From Pyxidicoccus caerfyrddinensis (GTDB lineage: Bacteria > Myxococcota > Myxococcia > Myxococcales > Myxococcaceae), in assembly GCF_010894405.1 (NCBI RefSeq), contig NZ_JAAIYA010000001.1, forward strand, positions 14,830-59,240: a stretch of 44,411 nt of DNA, given 5' to 3'. The position numbers were made by a program, and so were the translations under genes. Each line of letters opens with the position of its first letter. Position 1 is the stretch's first letter. A model generated the notes under the pieces. That model saw only the letters and a list, made by a program, of their open reading frames with translations. It was not told the origin of the DNA and did no database searches. Below are positions 8,963 through 17,287 of this stretch, piece after piece.

Positions 8963-9168
8963 GCCGGCTGTCGCCCAGGAGCACGCCGCAGTGTGAGCTG
9001 AACAAGGGCATGCGCCAGGACGGGCTGACGACGGACGAGGCGGTTGAACCTGAACCTGATGTGGCGCTGGAGTCCGAAGAGCGCTGGCCTCGCTGCCGGC
9101 GCCCTTTGTCTTTTGTGCAACCCAGCTCTGCACTTCCGTCTATGGCTCGATTTGCTAGCTCTGGCGCA
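8963..9168. other. Spacer between permease and toxin genes
   Basis: About 206 bp. The toxin reading frame stays open through most of it (from ~9010, and possibly earlier), so the toxin could start further upstream. Codon use is poorer there and I see no ribosome binding site. No terminator was seen. Confidence 0.4.
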
Positions 9169-9924
9169 ATGTCCGGGATTATGCCGGTCATCATCCGCGC
9201 AGGTGGGCGAGTCCGATTCGAGAAGTCGGATCCTGGAGACGGGCCAAAGCCTCTGAAGAGGCCACCCTGCGAGTACTGCGGGAGGCCCGAGCACCCCTTT
9301 GCGGCAGCGTGGGGCTGGCATGCCGGCAGCTCTTCGGTGCTGCGCGACAACATCCTCAATGGAGCCGAGGCGGACGCTCACCCCTGGTATACCGGGCGCT
9401 GGTCCATCGCTGCGCATCACCTCATCTGCTCGGAGGCAATGGCCGATGACGAAACGTGGGCGGTGTACTGCCGGCTGTTCGGCTACGACATCAATCGTCG
9501 GGAGAATGGCGTCCTCCTCCCCATGGTGCTGGCCGTAGCGTGTGAACTCCATGTGCCTGTTCACGTTGGGCCCCATGCTGGTGGCTGGGCTTTCGACATG
9601 GACGTTTCCTACCCCGAGGCCGTGAAAGCCCTTCTGGAGGCGGTAGCCGAGGCGATTGAAGGAGGCAGATTCTGCCAGGACCCGGCAGCGCTAACCCGCG
9701 AACTGGACAGCATGAGCGCGTCCATTCTCCGCAAAGTGGCCAAGGGGCGCTGGACGCTCACCACCGACGGGCAGGACTACCAGCCGGGCGGCGTGGGCTG
9801 CGCTGGTGCGTCGAGCCTCCAGGACAAGCCCCGGCACGCATGCCCCCGTGGCCGGCGGCATGGTGCTCGACACGGGCGCACTGGCGAACCTCTGGCGCGG
9901 CGGCAACTGCAGGTGGGGGCGTAG
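9169..9924 (+). CDS. AHH-family nuclease, probable polymorphic toxin
   Basis: 251 residues if it starts at ATG 9169; ATG 9142 and ATG 9181 are alternatives, and no start has a convincing ribosome binding site. The signature Ala-His-His (residues 82-84, in IAAHHLICSEAM) followed by a conserved LFGYDINRRENGVLLP segment matches the AHH branch of the HNH/Endo VII nuclease superfamily, typical of bacterial toxins. A CEYC pair (34-37) may bind zinc. There is no signal peptide, so delivery would need a contact or type VI route. The Imm11-like gene starts 3 nt after the stop, which supports a toxin-immunity pair. Confidence 0.8.
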   Translation: MSGIMPVIIRAGGRVRFEKSDPGDGPKPLKRPPCEYCGRPEHPFAAAWGWHAGSSSVLRDNILNGAEADAHPWYTGRWSIAAHHLICSEAMADDETWAVYCRLFGYDINRRENGVLLPMVLAVACELHVPVHVGPHAGGWAFDMDVSYPEAVKALLEAVAEAIEGGRFCQDPAALTRELDSMSASILRKVAKGRWTLTTDGQDYQPGGVGCAGASSLQDKPRHACPRGRRHGARHGRTGEPLARRQLQVGA

Positions 9925-9926
9925 TC

Positions 9927-10505
9927 GTGCAGGACGAGTACTTTGTGCTCATGCGCGGCCGCTCCCTGGAACACCCGCTCCTGGCATGGGACGAGTCCGC
10001 GTCCCCATTTCGAAAAGGGCGTCCCGTGCAGCACTCGGAGCCCGTGCGGTTGAAGCTGGGGGAGCCTGTGCCTCCCAAGCCCCGAATGGTGGACCACCAC
10101 AGCCTTCCCGCGCCTGTGGTCTCCTCGCGCCTCAAAGAGTGCATGGAACCGCTAGCTCTTCAGGGGGTGCAGTGGCTCCCCGCGGACGTCCGCGTCGGAG
10201 ACTCGGTCCTCCGCTACTGGCTCTTGCACATGTGGCAGCGCTTGGCCTGCGTGGACCGAGAGCGCTCCGTCATCGAGAGTTCCGACAGCGGGCTGATGGT
10301 GCTGGGCATCGACAGACTTGTCCTCGATGAGAAGCTGCTGCGCGAGGTACCCCTCCAAGAGCGGCTTGCTTTCCGATTGGAGGAGGCGACGGTGCACCTC
10401 TTCCACCGCTCCGTGGTGGACCGGATGATGAGCCTCACGCCTCCACCGGAGGGCCTGCGCTTCATTCCGGTGCCGGACTGGAACGACTCGGCAGGGTTCC
10501 GCTGA
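9927..10505 (+). CDS. Imm11 (DUF1629)-like immunity protein
   Basis: 192 residues from a GTG at 9927, with GGTGGGGGC about 7 nt upstream, beginning 3 nt after the toxin stop. The sequence has the features I know from Imm11/DUF1629 proteins of myxobacteria: a basic stretch KPRMVDHHSLP, the ECMEPLALQGVQWLPADV core, YWLLHMW, then a C-terminal half that places a LVLDEKLL segment before a short helical end. It should sit in the cytoplasm and neutralise the adjacent AHH nuclease. Confidence 0.75.
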   Translation: MQDEYFVLMRGRSLEHPLLAWDESASPFRKGRPVQHSEPVRLKLGEPVPPKPRMVDHHSLPAPVVSSRLKECMEPLALQGVQWLPADVRVGDSVLRYWLLHMWQRLACVDRERSVIESSDSGLMVLGIDRLVLDEKLLREVPLQERLAFRLEEATVHLFHRSVVDRMMSLTPPPEGLRFIPVPDWNDSAGFR

Positions 10506-10539
10506 GTCACGCGCTTTCAGTAGGCATCAACAGAACTCA

Positions 10540-10619
10540 CCCCGATCAATCATCGCGACGAGGTTGGCGAGCACGCGGCGCAGCAGGGCGTGGAGCGTCT
10601 CGATTTCGGCGCGGGAGAG
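10540..10619 (-). pseudogene. 80-bp fragment of a MarR-family regulator gene
   Basis: Matches 23576-23655 with one mismatch by eye and in the same orientation. It corresponds to the codons for LHALLRRVLANLVAMIDRG near the C-terminus of the intact MarR gene at 23554-24009. Similarity stops sharply at 10619/10620. A piece this short cannot be functional. Confidence 0.85.
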
Positions 10620-10669
10620 CCCGCGCTGCTCGACTCCTCCCTGGCACTCGTTTGACCGTTACGCGCGCG

Positions 10670-10891
10670 TCAGTCGCGCAGGAGCGGCTGGCCCGCCAGC
10701 ACGTGCTCGCACAGGGTCAGTGCCGGGAGGTAGATGGCACCACGTTGGCCTGGCCGCAGCCATGCGCCGACCTGCGCCTCGCCGTGGACGACCAGGTGGA
10801 TCGCGTCCGTGCCGTCCGTGACGAGTTTGCCGGTCAGCTTGAGGTCTCCCTCGCTGCACGCGCTGGCCAGTGCGCTTCTGCTTCGGCGCCG
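10670..10891 (-). pseudogene. C-terminal remnant of an unidentified gene
   Basis: Read leftward, this frame is open between stops at 10892-10894 and 10670-10672. The last ~62 codons give a coherent acidic/hydrophobic peptide (parts: LKLTGKLVTDGTDAIHLVVH and QRGAIYLPALTLCEHVLAG) unlike the Arg-rich shadows in other frames. No start codon with a ribosome binding site was found. It lies directly behind the MarR fragment on the same strand. Family unknown. Confidence 0.45.
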
Positions 10892-11037
10892 TCACGCGGC
10901 GCCCGCGGAACCTGTATCCACGTTGCATATGCATCTCATCGTATTCAGGCCAACCGCTCTTGACGGCCGGCATGTCAGACGCCCCGTGAAAATGCCCTGC
11001 AATCCCCACCGGGCTGGAAGGTCCCAGGAAAGAAGAC

Positions 11038-14000
11038 ATGCATACAGGCAGTCGCAGAGCCCTTGTCGTTGGACTGTTGTGGATGTTGGCCGTGGGTTGC
11101 AGTCCCGCGAATGGGACAGGCGAACCACCGGCACTCGAAACCCAGGCGGCAGGCGCCGTCACGCTACCGGGAACAGCGCTCCAGGATGGCGTTCCCGTCA
11201 CTGTGTCCGGGGCCGCGGGCTCGGTGACGTACTTCTACGTCAACCTTCCCGCCGGTCTCCAGGAAGTGTCCTTCGCGCTGACGGGAGGAGCCGGCAACGC
11301 GAACATGTCCGTCAAGCGCGGCGAGGTTCCCACCACCACCGTCTACGACTGCAACCCACGGGCCTCCAGCAACGAGGAGAAGTGCAACGTGCAGGCACCG
11401 CTCGCCGACACCTGGAGCGTGAAGCTCGACGGGGTGGCGGCGTACGCCAACGCGAAGCTGGTCGTCTATTTCAACCAGCCCCTGCCGCTCTTTCCAAACA
11501 CCAACTACTTCCACTACTCCAACCAGCCGACGATGTTCTTCGTCGACGTCCCGGCGGGAAAAGGCCGGCTCGAAATCGACTCCTCGGGCAGCAGCACGGT
11601 GAAGGCGAGGTTGGGTTCCCGCCCCACCGACACCCTCTACGATTGCAGCGGCACCTGCGACATCTTCAAGCCCGGGGCGGGCCGGTACTACATCCTGATG
11701 TCGAACAACACGTCGGGGAACCAGATCCTCCCCTGGGTGACCGGGAGCGTGAAGCCCACCGTGGCACTCACGAATGGGCAGACGGTGACGGGCATCAGCG
11801 CGGCGCAGGATGACCTGGCCTACTACACCCTCACCGTCCCCACGGGGCAGGCCCGGCTCACGGTGGAGAGCTCGGCTACGATTCGCTCACTCTACGTCCA
11901 GCGCGGGGACCCGTTCCCCAGCGGCAGCAGCAGCGCGGTGGACTGCCTCGCCAGTGTTTCGAGCGGTCCCGCTTCGTGCACGTTCGACAATCCGCAAGCG
12001 GGGACGTGGTACCTGGTGCTCCGGGCGGACAATGCCTTCTCGAACCTGAGCCTGACGGCTCGCGTGGTCGCCAGCACTGGCACCGGAACGGCGACGCCCC
12101 TGCAGAACTCCCAGCAGGTGACCGGGCTGTCCGGCAGCCCGGCAGAGGACCGCTACTACTCCCTCACTGTTCCCGAGGGCATGCCGGTCCTGAACGTCCG
12201 GACGACGCAGGGAACGGGCATTGCCGAGATGTTCGTCCAGCATGGAACCCCGCCGACGCGGGGTCAGGGCACGGCCTGCGGAACGGGCTGCAAGTTCCCG
12301 AATCCGGCCGCGGGCACCTGGTACATCCTGGTTCGCGGCTTCACGACATTCTCGGGCCTGAGCTTCTCCGCGGGGTATCCCAGCGTGCTGACGCTGGTGC
12401 CAGGACAACCGGTGCTCTACGGCAGCAACGCGCCCTACTACACCTTCGATATTCCCGAGGGGCAGACGGAAGCCAACATCACGCTGACGACCGATTACAA
12501 CAACTGGGTCATGGTGAAGCAGGGCTCCTGGTCGACCGACTTCAGCGACGGCTGCCGGTCTCCGTGTCGGCTCTTCCGGCCCCAGGCCGGGCGCTATTAC
12601 GTCACGGTGTATTACACGAGCGGCATCGTCTACGGGACCCTGGCCGGGTGGTACGGGGGCGGTCCGGTCGCCTCGCTGACGGACGGCGTTCCCCAGGTCT
12701 TCACGGCCGGTGCGCAGCGTGAGTTCCGGTACTGGCGCATCGACGTCCCGGCGGGACAGTCGCAGCTGCGCGTGGACCACGCCTTCCAGCGCGGCCCCCA
12801 GACGCGCCTGTATGTCCGGTACGGGGACGTGCCCGCGACGTTCCAGTACACGTGCCAGGCAGCGTCCTGGACGTACAACAACGTCCCTGCGGGGCAGACC
12901 TGCGTCATCGACAATCCGCAGGAGGGGGCGTGGTACGTCCTGGTGGCCAGCGAGTCCGCGCTCGATGGAACCGTCCGGGCGACGACCTCCTCCGGCATCC
13001 CTCTCATGGCTCCGGGGTACGAGGAGCAGCCATTCTCTGGGGCACCCGGCCAGGAGCGCGTGTGGAAGGTCGAGGTTCCGGCCGGGCTCAGCGACTTCCG
13101 GGTGATGCTCAGCGGCGGAGTTGGGAACGCGGACCTGTACGTGAAGTACGGCGAGGCTCCGGGCACGACGTACGACTGCGCGTCCACCCTGCCCAACAAC
13201 GAGGAGAACTGCGAGTTCGCGCACCCGCAGCCGGGCACCTGGTACGTGGCCGTTCGCGGCACCGAGACCTTCACCCAGGCTCGTCTGCTCACGACCTTCG
13301 CGAGCACCCCCGGTGAAGGCGTGAGGGCGCTGGCCAGCGGGGAGAACGTGGTGGCGTTCTCTGGCAGCCAGGGCTCCGTCCAGTACTTCAAGGTGGAGGT
13401 GCCGGAGGGGAGGAACCGGCTGGTGGTGGGCATGTCAGGCGGCCGCGGCAACGCGGACCTCGCGGTCAGCCGGGGCGTGCGCCCGACGCTGACGGCGGCG
13501 GACTGCCGGAGCCAGGACCTCACCAGCCTGGAGGTCTGTGTCTTCGAGAACCCGGCGCCGGGAACGTGGCTCATTCGCGTCGACGGAAAGACGGACTTCA
13601 AGGACGTGGTGCTGACCGCCCGGTACAGCCTCACCAACGAAGCCATTCCGATGACGATTGGCACCCCGGTTCCGAACCTCTACATCGGCCCCAACGAAGC
13701 CCTGCTCTTCTCCGTCAGCATCCCCTCGGCCTCCGACTTCGTGCGGGTCGATGTCCAGTCGGGGGTGAATCCGCCCACCGACGTGCGCTTCGCGGACATG
13801 GCCTACAACAACGTCTTCACGTGCAACACGTCGGGTCGCTTCACGCAGTGCAGGGACAACTTCCTCTCCAGCTCCCCGGGGCAGCGACGCATTTCGGTCA
13901 AGTCCAAGACGCCGGCGACGGCGTCGTGGGGAAACATGGTCACCATCAGCGATGGCATCGATGGCTGGAACGATGACACGACCTTCGCGGCCCTGATGAA

Positions 14001-14295
14001 TGGCGTGGCCGTGACGGAGCTGACCGGCAACGGCCAGTTCAAGATCAAGGTGCCCGCCGGCGCTACGAAGCTGACCATCACCACCCGGGGGCCCACCGGG
14101 ACGTCGAGCGACCCGGGGCAGCTCTCCCTGTACGTCAAGGGTCTCAAGCCCGCCTCGAACTCGCAGTACAACTGTGCTTCGACGGTGACGGGCATCTCGC
14201 AGGGGTGCAGCTGGACCAACCCGACGGCAGGGACCTGGTACCTCGCGACCTACTGGACCAGCGGGAGCTACGACGTGAAGGCCACGTTCGAATAG
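11038..14295 (+). CDS. Large lipoprotein of about ten PPC-like repeats
   Basis: 1085 residues from an ATG at 11038. Lipoprotein signal with lipobox LAVGC (Cys21). The rest is about ten copies of a ~100-residue beta-sandwich of the bacterial pre-peptidase C-terminal (PPC) type. Each runs roughly as 'G..v..sG..G...yy.v.vP.G...l.v...gg.G.adLyv..G..P....ydC', ending 'NP.aGTWYi.vrg'. Repeats 7 and 8 (~660-860) are the most typical. Usually PPC domains are tails on secreted proteases; here no catalytic domain is present, so the protein is built only of repeats. It is likely surface-exposed and adhesive or carbohydrate-binding, which is inference. Confidence 0.85.
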   Translation: MHTGSRRALVVGLLWMLAVGCSPANGTGEPPALETQAAGAVTLPGTALQDGVPVTVSGAAGSVTYFYVNLPAGLQEVSFALTGGAGNANMSVKRGEVPTTTVYDCNPRASSNEEKCNVQAPLADTWSVKLDGVAAYANAKLVVYFNQPLPLFPNTNYFHYSNQPTMFFVDVPAGKGRLEIDSSGSSTVKARLGSRPTDTLYDCSGTCDIFKPGAGRYYILMSNNTSGNQILPWVTGSVKPTVALTNGQTVTGISAAQDDLAYYTLTVPTGQARLTVESSATIRSLYVQRGDPFPSGSSSAVDCLASVSSGPASCTFDNPQAGTWYLVLRADNAFSNLSLTARVVASTGTGTATPLQNSQQVTGLSGSPAEDRYYSLTVPEGMPVLNVRTTQGTGIAEMFVQHGTPPTRGQGTACGTGCKFPNPAAGTWYILVRGFTTFSGLSFSAGYPSVLTLVPGQPVLYGSNAPYYTFDIPEGQTEANITLTTDYNNWVMVKQGSWSTDFSDGCRSPCRLFRPQAGRYYVTVYYTSGIVYGTLAGWYGGGPVASLTDGVPQVFTAGAQREFRYWRIDVPAGQSQLRVDHAFQRGPQTRLYVRYGDVPATFQYTCQAASWTYNNVPAGQTCVIDNPQEGAWYVLVASESALDGTVRATTSSGIPLMAPGYEEQPFSGAPGQERVWKVEVPAGLSDFRVMLSGGVGNADLYVKYGEAPGTTYDCASTLPNNEENCEFAHPQPGTWYVAVRGTETFTQARLLTTFASTPGEGVRALASGENVVAFSGSQGSVQYFKVEVPEGRNRLVVGMSGGRGNADLAVSRGVRPTLTAADCRSQDLTSLEVCVFENPAPGTWLIRVDGKTDFKDVVLTARYSLTNEAIPMTIGTPVPNLYIGPNEALLFSVSIPSASDFVRVDVQSGVNPPTDVRFADMAYNNVFTCNTSGRFTQCRDNFLSSSPGQRRISVKSKTPATASWGNMVTISDGIDGWNDDTTFAALMNGVAVTELTGNGQFKIKVPAGATKLTITTRGPTGTSSDPGQLSLYVKGLKPASNSQYNCASTVTGISQGCSWTNPTAGTWYLATYWTSGSYDVKATFE

Positions 14296-14315
14296 GCGGC
14301 CACCGCGCGTACGCA

Positions 14316-14360
14316 GCCGGCCGCCCCACGCAGCTCGGGTGGGGCGGCCGGCTTCCTCTT
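14316..14360. terminator. Strong bidirectional terminator
   Basis: Perfect 14-bp stem GCCGGCCGCCCCAC (14316-14329), 9-nt loop, complementary arm at 14339-14352, followed on the plus strand by TTCCTCTT. It lies between the convergent PPC lipoprotein and esterase genes. Confidence 0.85.
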
Positions 14361-14369
14361 CGAGCACTG

Positions 14370-15122
14370 TCAGAGCGAGTGGCTCAACATCCACGTGTAG
14401 ATGTCATGGCCCGCTGAGCCGCTGTAGGTCCGGGACCAGGAGTCATGCCCCACGCCCTGATACAGCGTGAGCTGGGCCGGCGGGTTCGCAGCGGGATTGC
14501 AGACGTTGTTGAGCTTGTTGACGGGTTCGATGGACCCCCACTGGGACACGGTTCCATCCGCTGTGCCATGGAAGGCCCACACCGGCACGTTCCACATGTT
14601 GCAGATGGCAATCCCGTTGCCATTCCCCGCGATGGGGACGATGGCCGCAAGCTTCTGGGGAAAGGCCACCGCGTAGGACCAGGTGACGACGGCCCCCGCC
14701 GAGAGCCCCGTCAGATAGACGCGGTTCGGGTCGACGCGATAGCGGCGCTTGGCGAACTCGATGATGCCGTCGATCTCACTGTTCCCCCACCAGGCATTGA
14801 ACCGCTGGGGCGAGATGAGGATGAACGGGAAGTGGCGTCCATTCCGGATGAGGAGAGGCGGCGCGGTGACCCCCATGAGCTTCTCGAGACCGGCGGCCGT
14901 GGCCGTCCCATCACCCTCCTGCCCCAGGCCTCCCAGGAAGATCACCAGCGGATGGGTCGCCTCGGGATTGTCGTCATAGCCCTGCGGCAGGTACTCCCAG
15001 TAACCGTAGTTGATGCCCGGTACGGTGGTCCTGGGACGCGCCAGGATCTGCCCCTGCGCGGCCAACGAGCCCTGCGCGAAGAGCAGGACCCAACCCAACA
15101 AGATGCGCTGCGATGTCGACAT
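14370..15122 (-). CDS. Secreted esterase / PHB-depolymerase-like hydrolase
   Basis: 250 residues with a Sec signal peptide (residues 1-21, cleavage near LAAQG). Alpha/beta-hydrolase fold: nucleophile motif GLSAGA, then an acid in HGTADGTV and a His in GVGHDSW, giving a full Ser-Asp-His triad. The opening GINYGYWEYLPQGYDD and LVIFLGGLGQEGDG resemble the secreted esterases (feruloyl esterase or polyhydroxybutyrate depolymerase type) that many myxobacteria release. Exact substrate unknown. Confidence 0.82.
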   Translation of the reverse strand: MSTSQRILLGWVLLFAQGSLAAQGQILARPRTTVPGINYGYWEYLPQGYDDNPEATHPLVIFLGGLGQEGDGTATAAGLEKLMGVTAPPLLIRNGRHFPFILISPQRFNAWWGNSEIDGIIEFAKRRYRVDPNRVYLTGLSAGAVVTWSYAVAFPQKLAAIVPIAGNGNGIAICNMWNVPVWAFHGTADGTVSQWGSIEPVNKLNNVCNPAANPPAQLTLYQGVGHDSWSRTYSGSAGHDIYTWMLSHSL

Positions 15123-15195
15123 GGCGACTCCTCTCCAACTACGGGGGGGGAGTAGATACTTTAGTTACCAAGTTGCATTTCCGCCATGGATACGC

Positions 15196-15990
15196 TCACT
15201 GCGCGGCGCGGGCGCGCCAGATGAGCTCGCCGCCCGGGCGGACCGGGCCGCCGTCGAACGACCCCTGGAGCGCCTCCACCGTGAAGCCGGACCGATGCAG
15301 CAGGTGCTCGAACTCCGAGCGGAAGATGAAGCGGCTGGTGATTCTCCGATACATCCGCCCCACCACCCGCCCGGAGGGCTCCAGCTCGTCGTACACGAGA
15401 CAGCGGGTGAAGCACTGGCTCACGGGGTCCCCCGTCACGCTGGCCCACTCGACGAGCGGGTTGCCCGTCACCGGATGCGAGACGACGCCCCCCGTCTGCT
15501 TCAGCAGCCCCCGGGACGGGCCGTCATTGCCGAGCAGCTCGGCTACCAGCCGCGACGGCTCGAAGAAGTTGAGCACGAGCCGCCCGCCCGGCAGCAGGTG
15601 CCGGCGGATGTTGGTGAGCGCCGCGAGCTGCTCCTCCACGGTCAGCAGGTGGAGGAAGGTGCGGAAGGGCACGGTGATGAGCGCGAAGCGCGCGTCGAGC
15701 GAGAACGACACCATGTCGCCCTCGCGCAGGTCGACCCGCTCCCGGAGCGGCGGGGGCAGGGCCTGGACCCGGTCGCGGGCCCGGGCGAGCATCGCCGCCG
15801 AGCGGTCCAGGCCCGTGACGCGCGCGCCGGCCTCCACCGCCGGAATGAGGAGCCGCCCGGTGCCGCAGCCCAGCTCCAGGCAAGGACCCCTCGCTCGCCT
15901 GGCTTCCTCCACGTAGAAGGCGACGTCTTCCCGGTAGCTCTCGCAGACGACGTCATAGAGGGCTGCATCGTCGGTGTAGTCGAAGCTCAC
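15196..15990 (-). CDS. SAM-dependent methyltransferase, predicted biarylitide N-methyltransferase
   Basis: 264 residues from a GTG at 15990, 16 nt after the P450 stop. This start is preferred because the next residues (SFDYTDDAALYDVV) begin the class I methyltransferase domain, whereas the longer frame adds an Arg/Ser-rich run overlapping the P450 gene. SAM-binding motif I is LELGCGTGR (38-46) with the acidic Asp62 in motif II. In the published myxobacterial biarylitide myxarylin the tripeptide is N-methylated, so this enzyme is predicted to methylate the amino group of the processed Tyr-Leu-His. That substrate is inferred from gene context only. Confidence 0.8.
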   Translation of the reverse strand: MSFDYTDDAALYDVVCESYREDVAFYVEEARRARGPCLELGCGTGRLLIPAVEAGARVTGLDRSAAMLARARDRVQALPPPLRERVDLREGDMVSFSLDARFALITVPFRTFLHLLTVEEQLAALTNIRRHLLPGGRLVLNFFEPSRLVAELLGNDGPSRGLLKQTGGVVSHPVTGNPLVEWASVTGDPVSQCFTRCLVYDELEPSGRVVGRMYRRITSRFIFRSEFEHLLHRSGFTVEALQGSFDGGPVRPGGELIWRARAAQ

Positions 15991-16006
15991 GGGACACCTG
16001 GCGCGC

Positions 16007-17167
16007 TCACGCGCCGAACGCGACGGGAATGAGGTGCGGGCACCGCTGGGTGGCCTGGGGCTTGTGGACGACGTCACCGCTCAGGCGCAGGTGCGGTGCG
16101 TGCTCGATGAGGCTGGACAGGGCCAGCCGCACCACCGCCTTGGCCAGCAGACCGCCCACGCAGGCATGAATGCCCCAGCCGAAGGCCAGGTGGGGGTTGG
16201 GCTGACGATCCAGGACGAGCATCTCCGGCCGGGAGAACGCCTCCGGGTCCCGGTTGGCGGAGCCGAGCAGCAGCACCAGTCCCTGCCCCCGGGCGATGCG
16301 GACCCCGCCGAGCTCCACGTCCTCGGTGCACACGCGGCCGGTGGCCTGCACTGGACCGTCATACCGGAACAGCTCCTCCACCGCCGTCTCCAGGAGCGCC
16401 GGGTCGCCCAGCCGGGACAGCTCCACGCCGTGGCGCAGCAGGGAGAGGATGGAGCTCCCCACCGCGCTGTACACGGAGGTGTAGCCGGCATGGAACACGA
16501 CGCGCATGCTGTTCATCAGCACGCCGTGAGGCATCCCGGCGGCCGACTCGGAGCGCGCCAGGAACCCGAGCATTCCACCTGCCGGAGGAGGCTCGAACCA
16601 GCTCGCAATCAGCGCGCTCAGGCCCGCCCTGGCGGCGGCGCCGGGGGCCGCTCGCTCCGGCGCGAGGCCCGCGTCCATGCCGCGGATGATGGCGTCCGAC
16701 ATCTCTCCGAAGGTGGCGGGGTCCGGCGCGGGGACGCCGAGGAAATCACAGACGGCATGGAGTGCGAGCGGCGCCGCGAAGCGGGTCATCAGCTCTCCCC
16801 CACCCTCCGCGCGAAGCCCGGCGAGCAGGCGATTCGCGTGCAGGTAGGCCCTGCGCTCCACCGCCGCCAGGTCCTGGGCGCGGTAGGCACTCACGAGCAG
16901 CCCGCGCAGCTCGCCGTGCTCTGGCGGGTCCATGGATTGGATGCTCACGCTGTGCTCGGGCACCGCCGCGCCAACCCGGCGCCAGTCGGCGGCGAAGCGG
17001 CGCGAATCCTTCAGGACCTGGAGACACTCCGCGTGCCGGGTGAGCAGCCAGGAGTTGAGCCGCTCATGCCACATCACCGGCGCCAACGCCCGCACTCGGG
17101 CATAGACGGGGTACGGGTCTCGCAGCGTCTCGGGGTGCAGGGGCTCGAACTCGGCGGCAATGGGCAC
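16007..17167 (-). CDS. Cytochrome P450, predicted biarylitide cross-linking enzyme
   Basis: 386 residues, normal for a bacterial class I P450. Haem-binding motif FGWGIHACVG with axial ligand Cys336; ExxR pair Glu265/Arg268 in the K helix. The I-helix groove reads AGYTS (227-231) instead of the usual AGxxT with a preceding acid, so the acid-alcohol proton relay is altered. It starts 102 nt after the stop of the MNYLH mini-gene, on the same strand, and is followed by a methyltransferase. By analogy with biarylitide P450s it should form the aryl bond between Tyr3 and His5 of the pentapeptide. No ferredoxin or reductase gene is adjacent. Confidence 0.85.
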   Translation of the reverse strand: MPIAAEFEPLHPETLRDPYPVYARVRALAPVMWHERLNSWLLTRHAECLQVLKDSRRFAADWRRVGAAVPEHSVSIQSMDPPEHGELRGLLVSAYRAQDLAAVERRAYLHANRLLAGLRAEGGGELMTRFAAPLALHAVCDFLGVPAPDPATFGEMSDAIIRGMDAGLAPERAAPGAAARAGLSALIASWFEPPPAGGMLGFLARSESAAGMPHGVLMNSMRVVFHAGYTSVYSAVGSSILSLLRHGVELSRLGDPALLETAVEELFRYDGPVQATGRVCTEDVELGGVRIARGQGLVLLLGSANRDPEAFSRPEMLVLDRQPNPHLAFGWGIHACVGGLLAKAVVRLALSSLIEHAPHLRLSGDVVHKPQATQRCPHLIPVAFGA

Positions 17168-17269
17168 GGGGGCTCCTCGCGGGGGCGTCCAGGCGGAACG
17201 TCAGGCATTGACCGGAGGGACCCAGACCCAGCGACAGCGCCGGGTCCAAGTCTTTGCAATGCTTCAATA

Positions 17270-17287
17270 TCAGTGGAGGTAGTTCAT
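17270..17287 (-). CDS. Pentapeptide RiPP precursor MNYLH (biarylitide family)
   Basis: An 18-bp gene: ATG (17287-17285), AAC, TAC, CTC, CAC, TGA (17272-17270), encoding Met-Asn-Tyr-Leu-His. AAGGAG lies 8 nt before the ATG, one of the best ribosome binding sites in the window, and it serves no longer reading frame. Biarylitide precursors are the pentapeptides MRYYH and MRYLH, each placed just upstream of a cross-linking P450. Here the core Tyr-Leu-His is the same as in the myxobacterial product myxarylin, but the second residue is Asn rather than Arg. Predicted fate: Tyr-His cross-link by the P450, removal of Met-Asn by general peptidases, and N-methylation. No dedicated protease or exporter is adjacent. 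Confidence 0.85.
   Translation of the reverse strand: MNYLH

Larger units (their letters stand above)
10506..11037. other. Intergenic region with gene debris
   Basis: 532 bp with no intact gene. It contains an 80-bp copy of a MarR gene end (10540-10619), a C-terminal coding remnant on the minus strand (10670-10891), a short lower-GC stretch (10910-10970) that may carry the promoter for the PPC lipoprotein, and that gene's ribosome binding site (AGGAAAGAAG) just before 11038. Confidence 0.6.
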
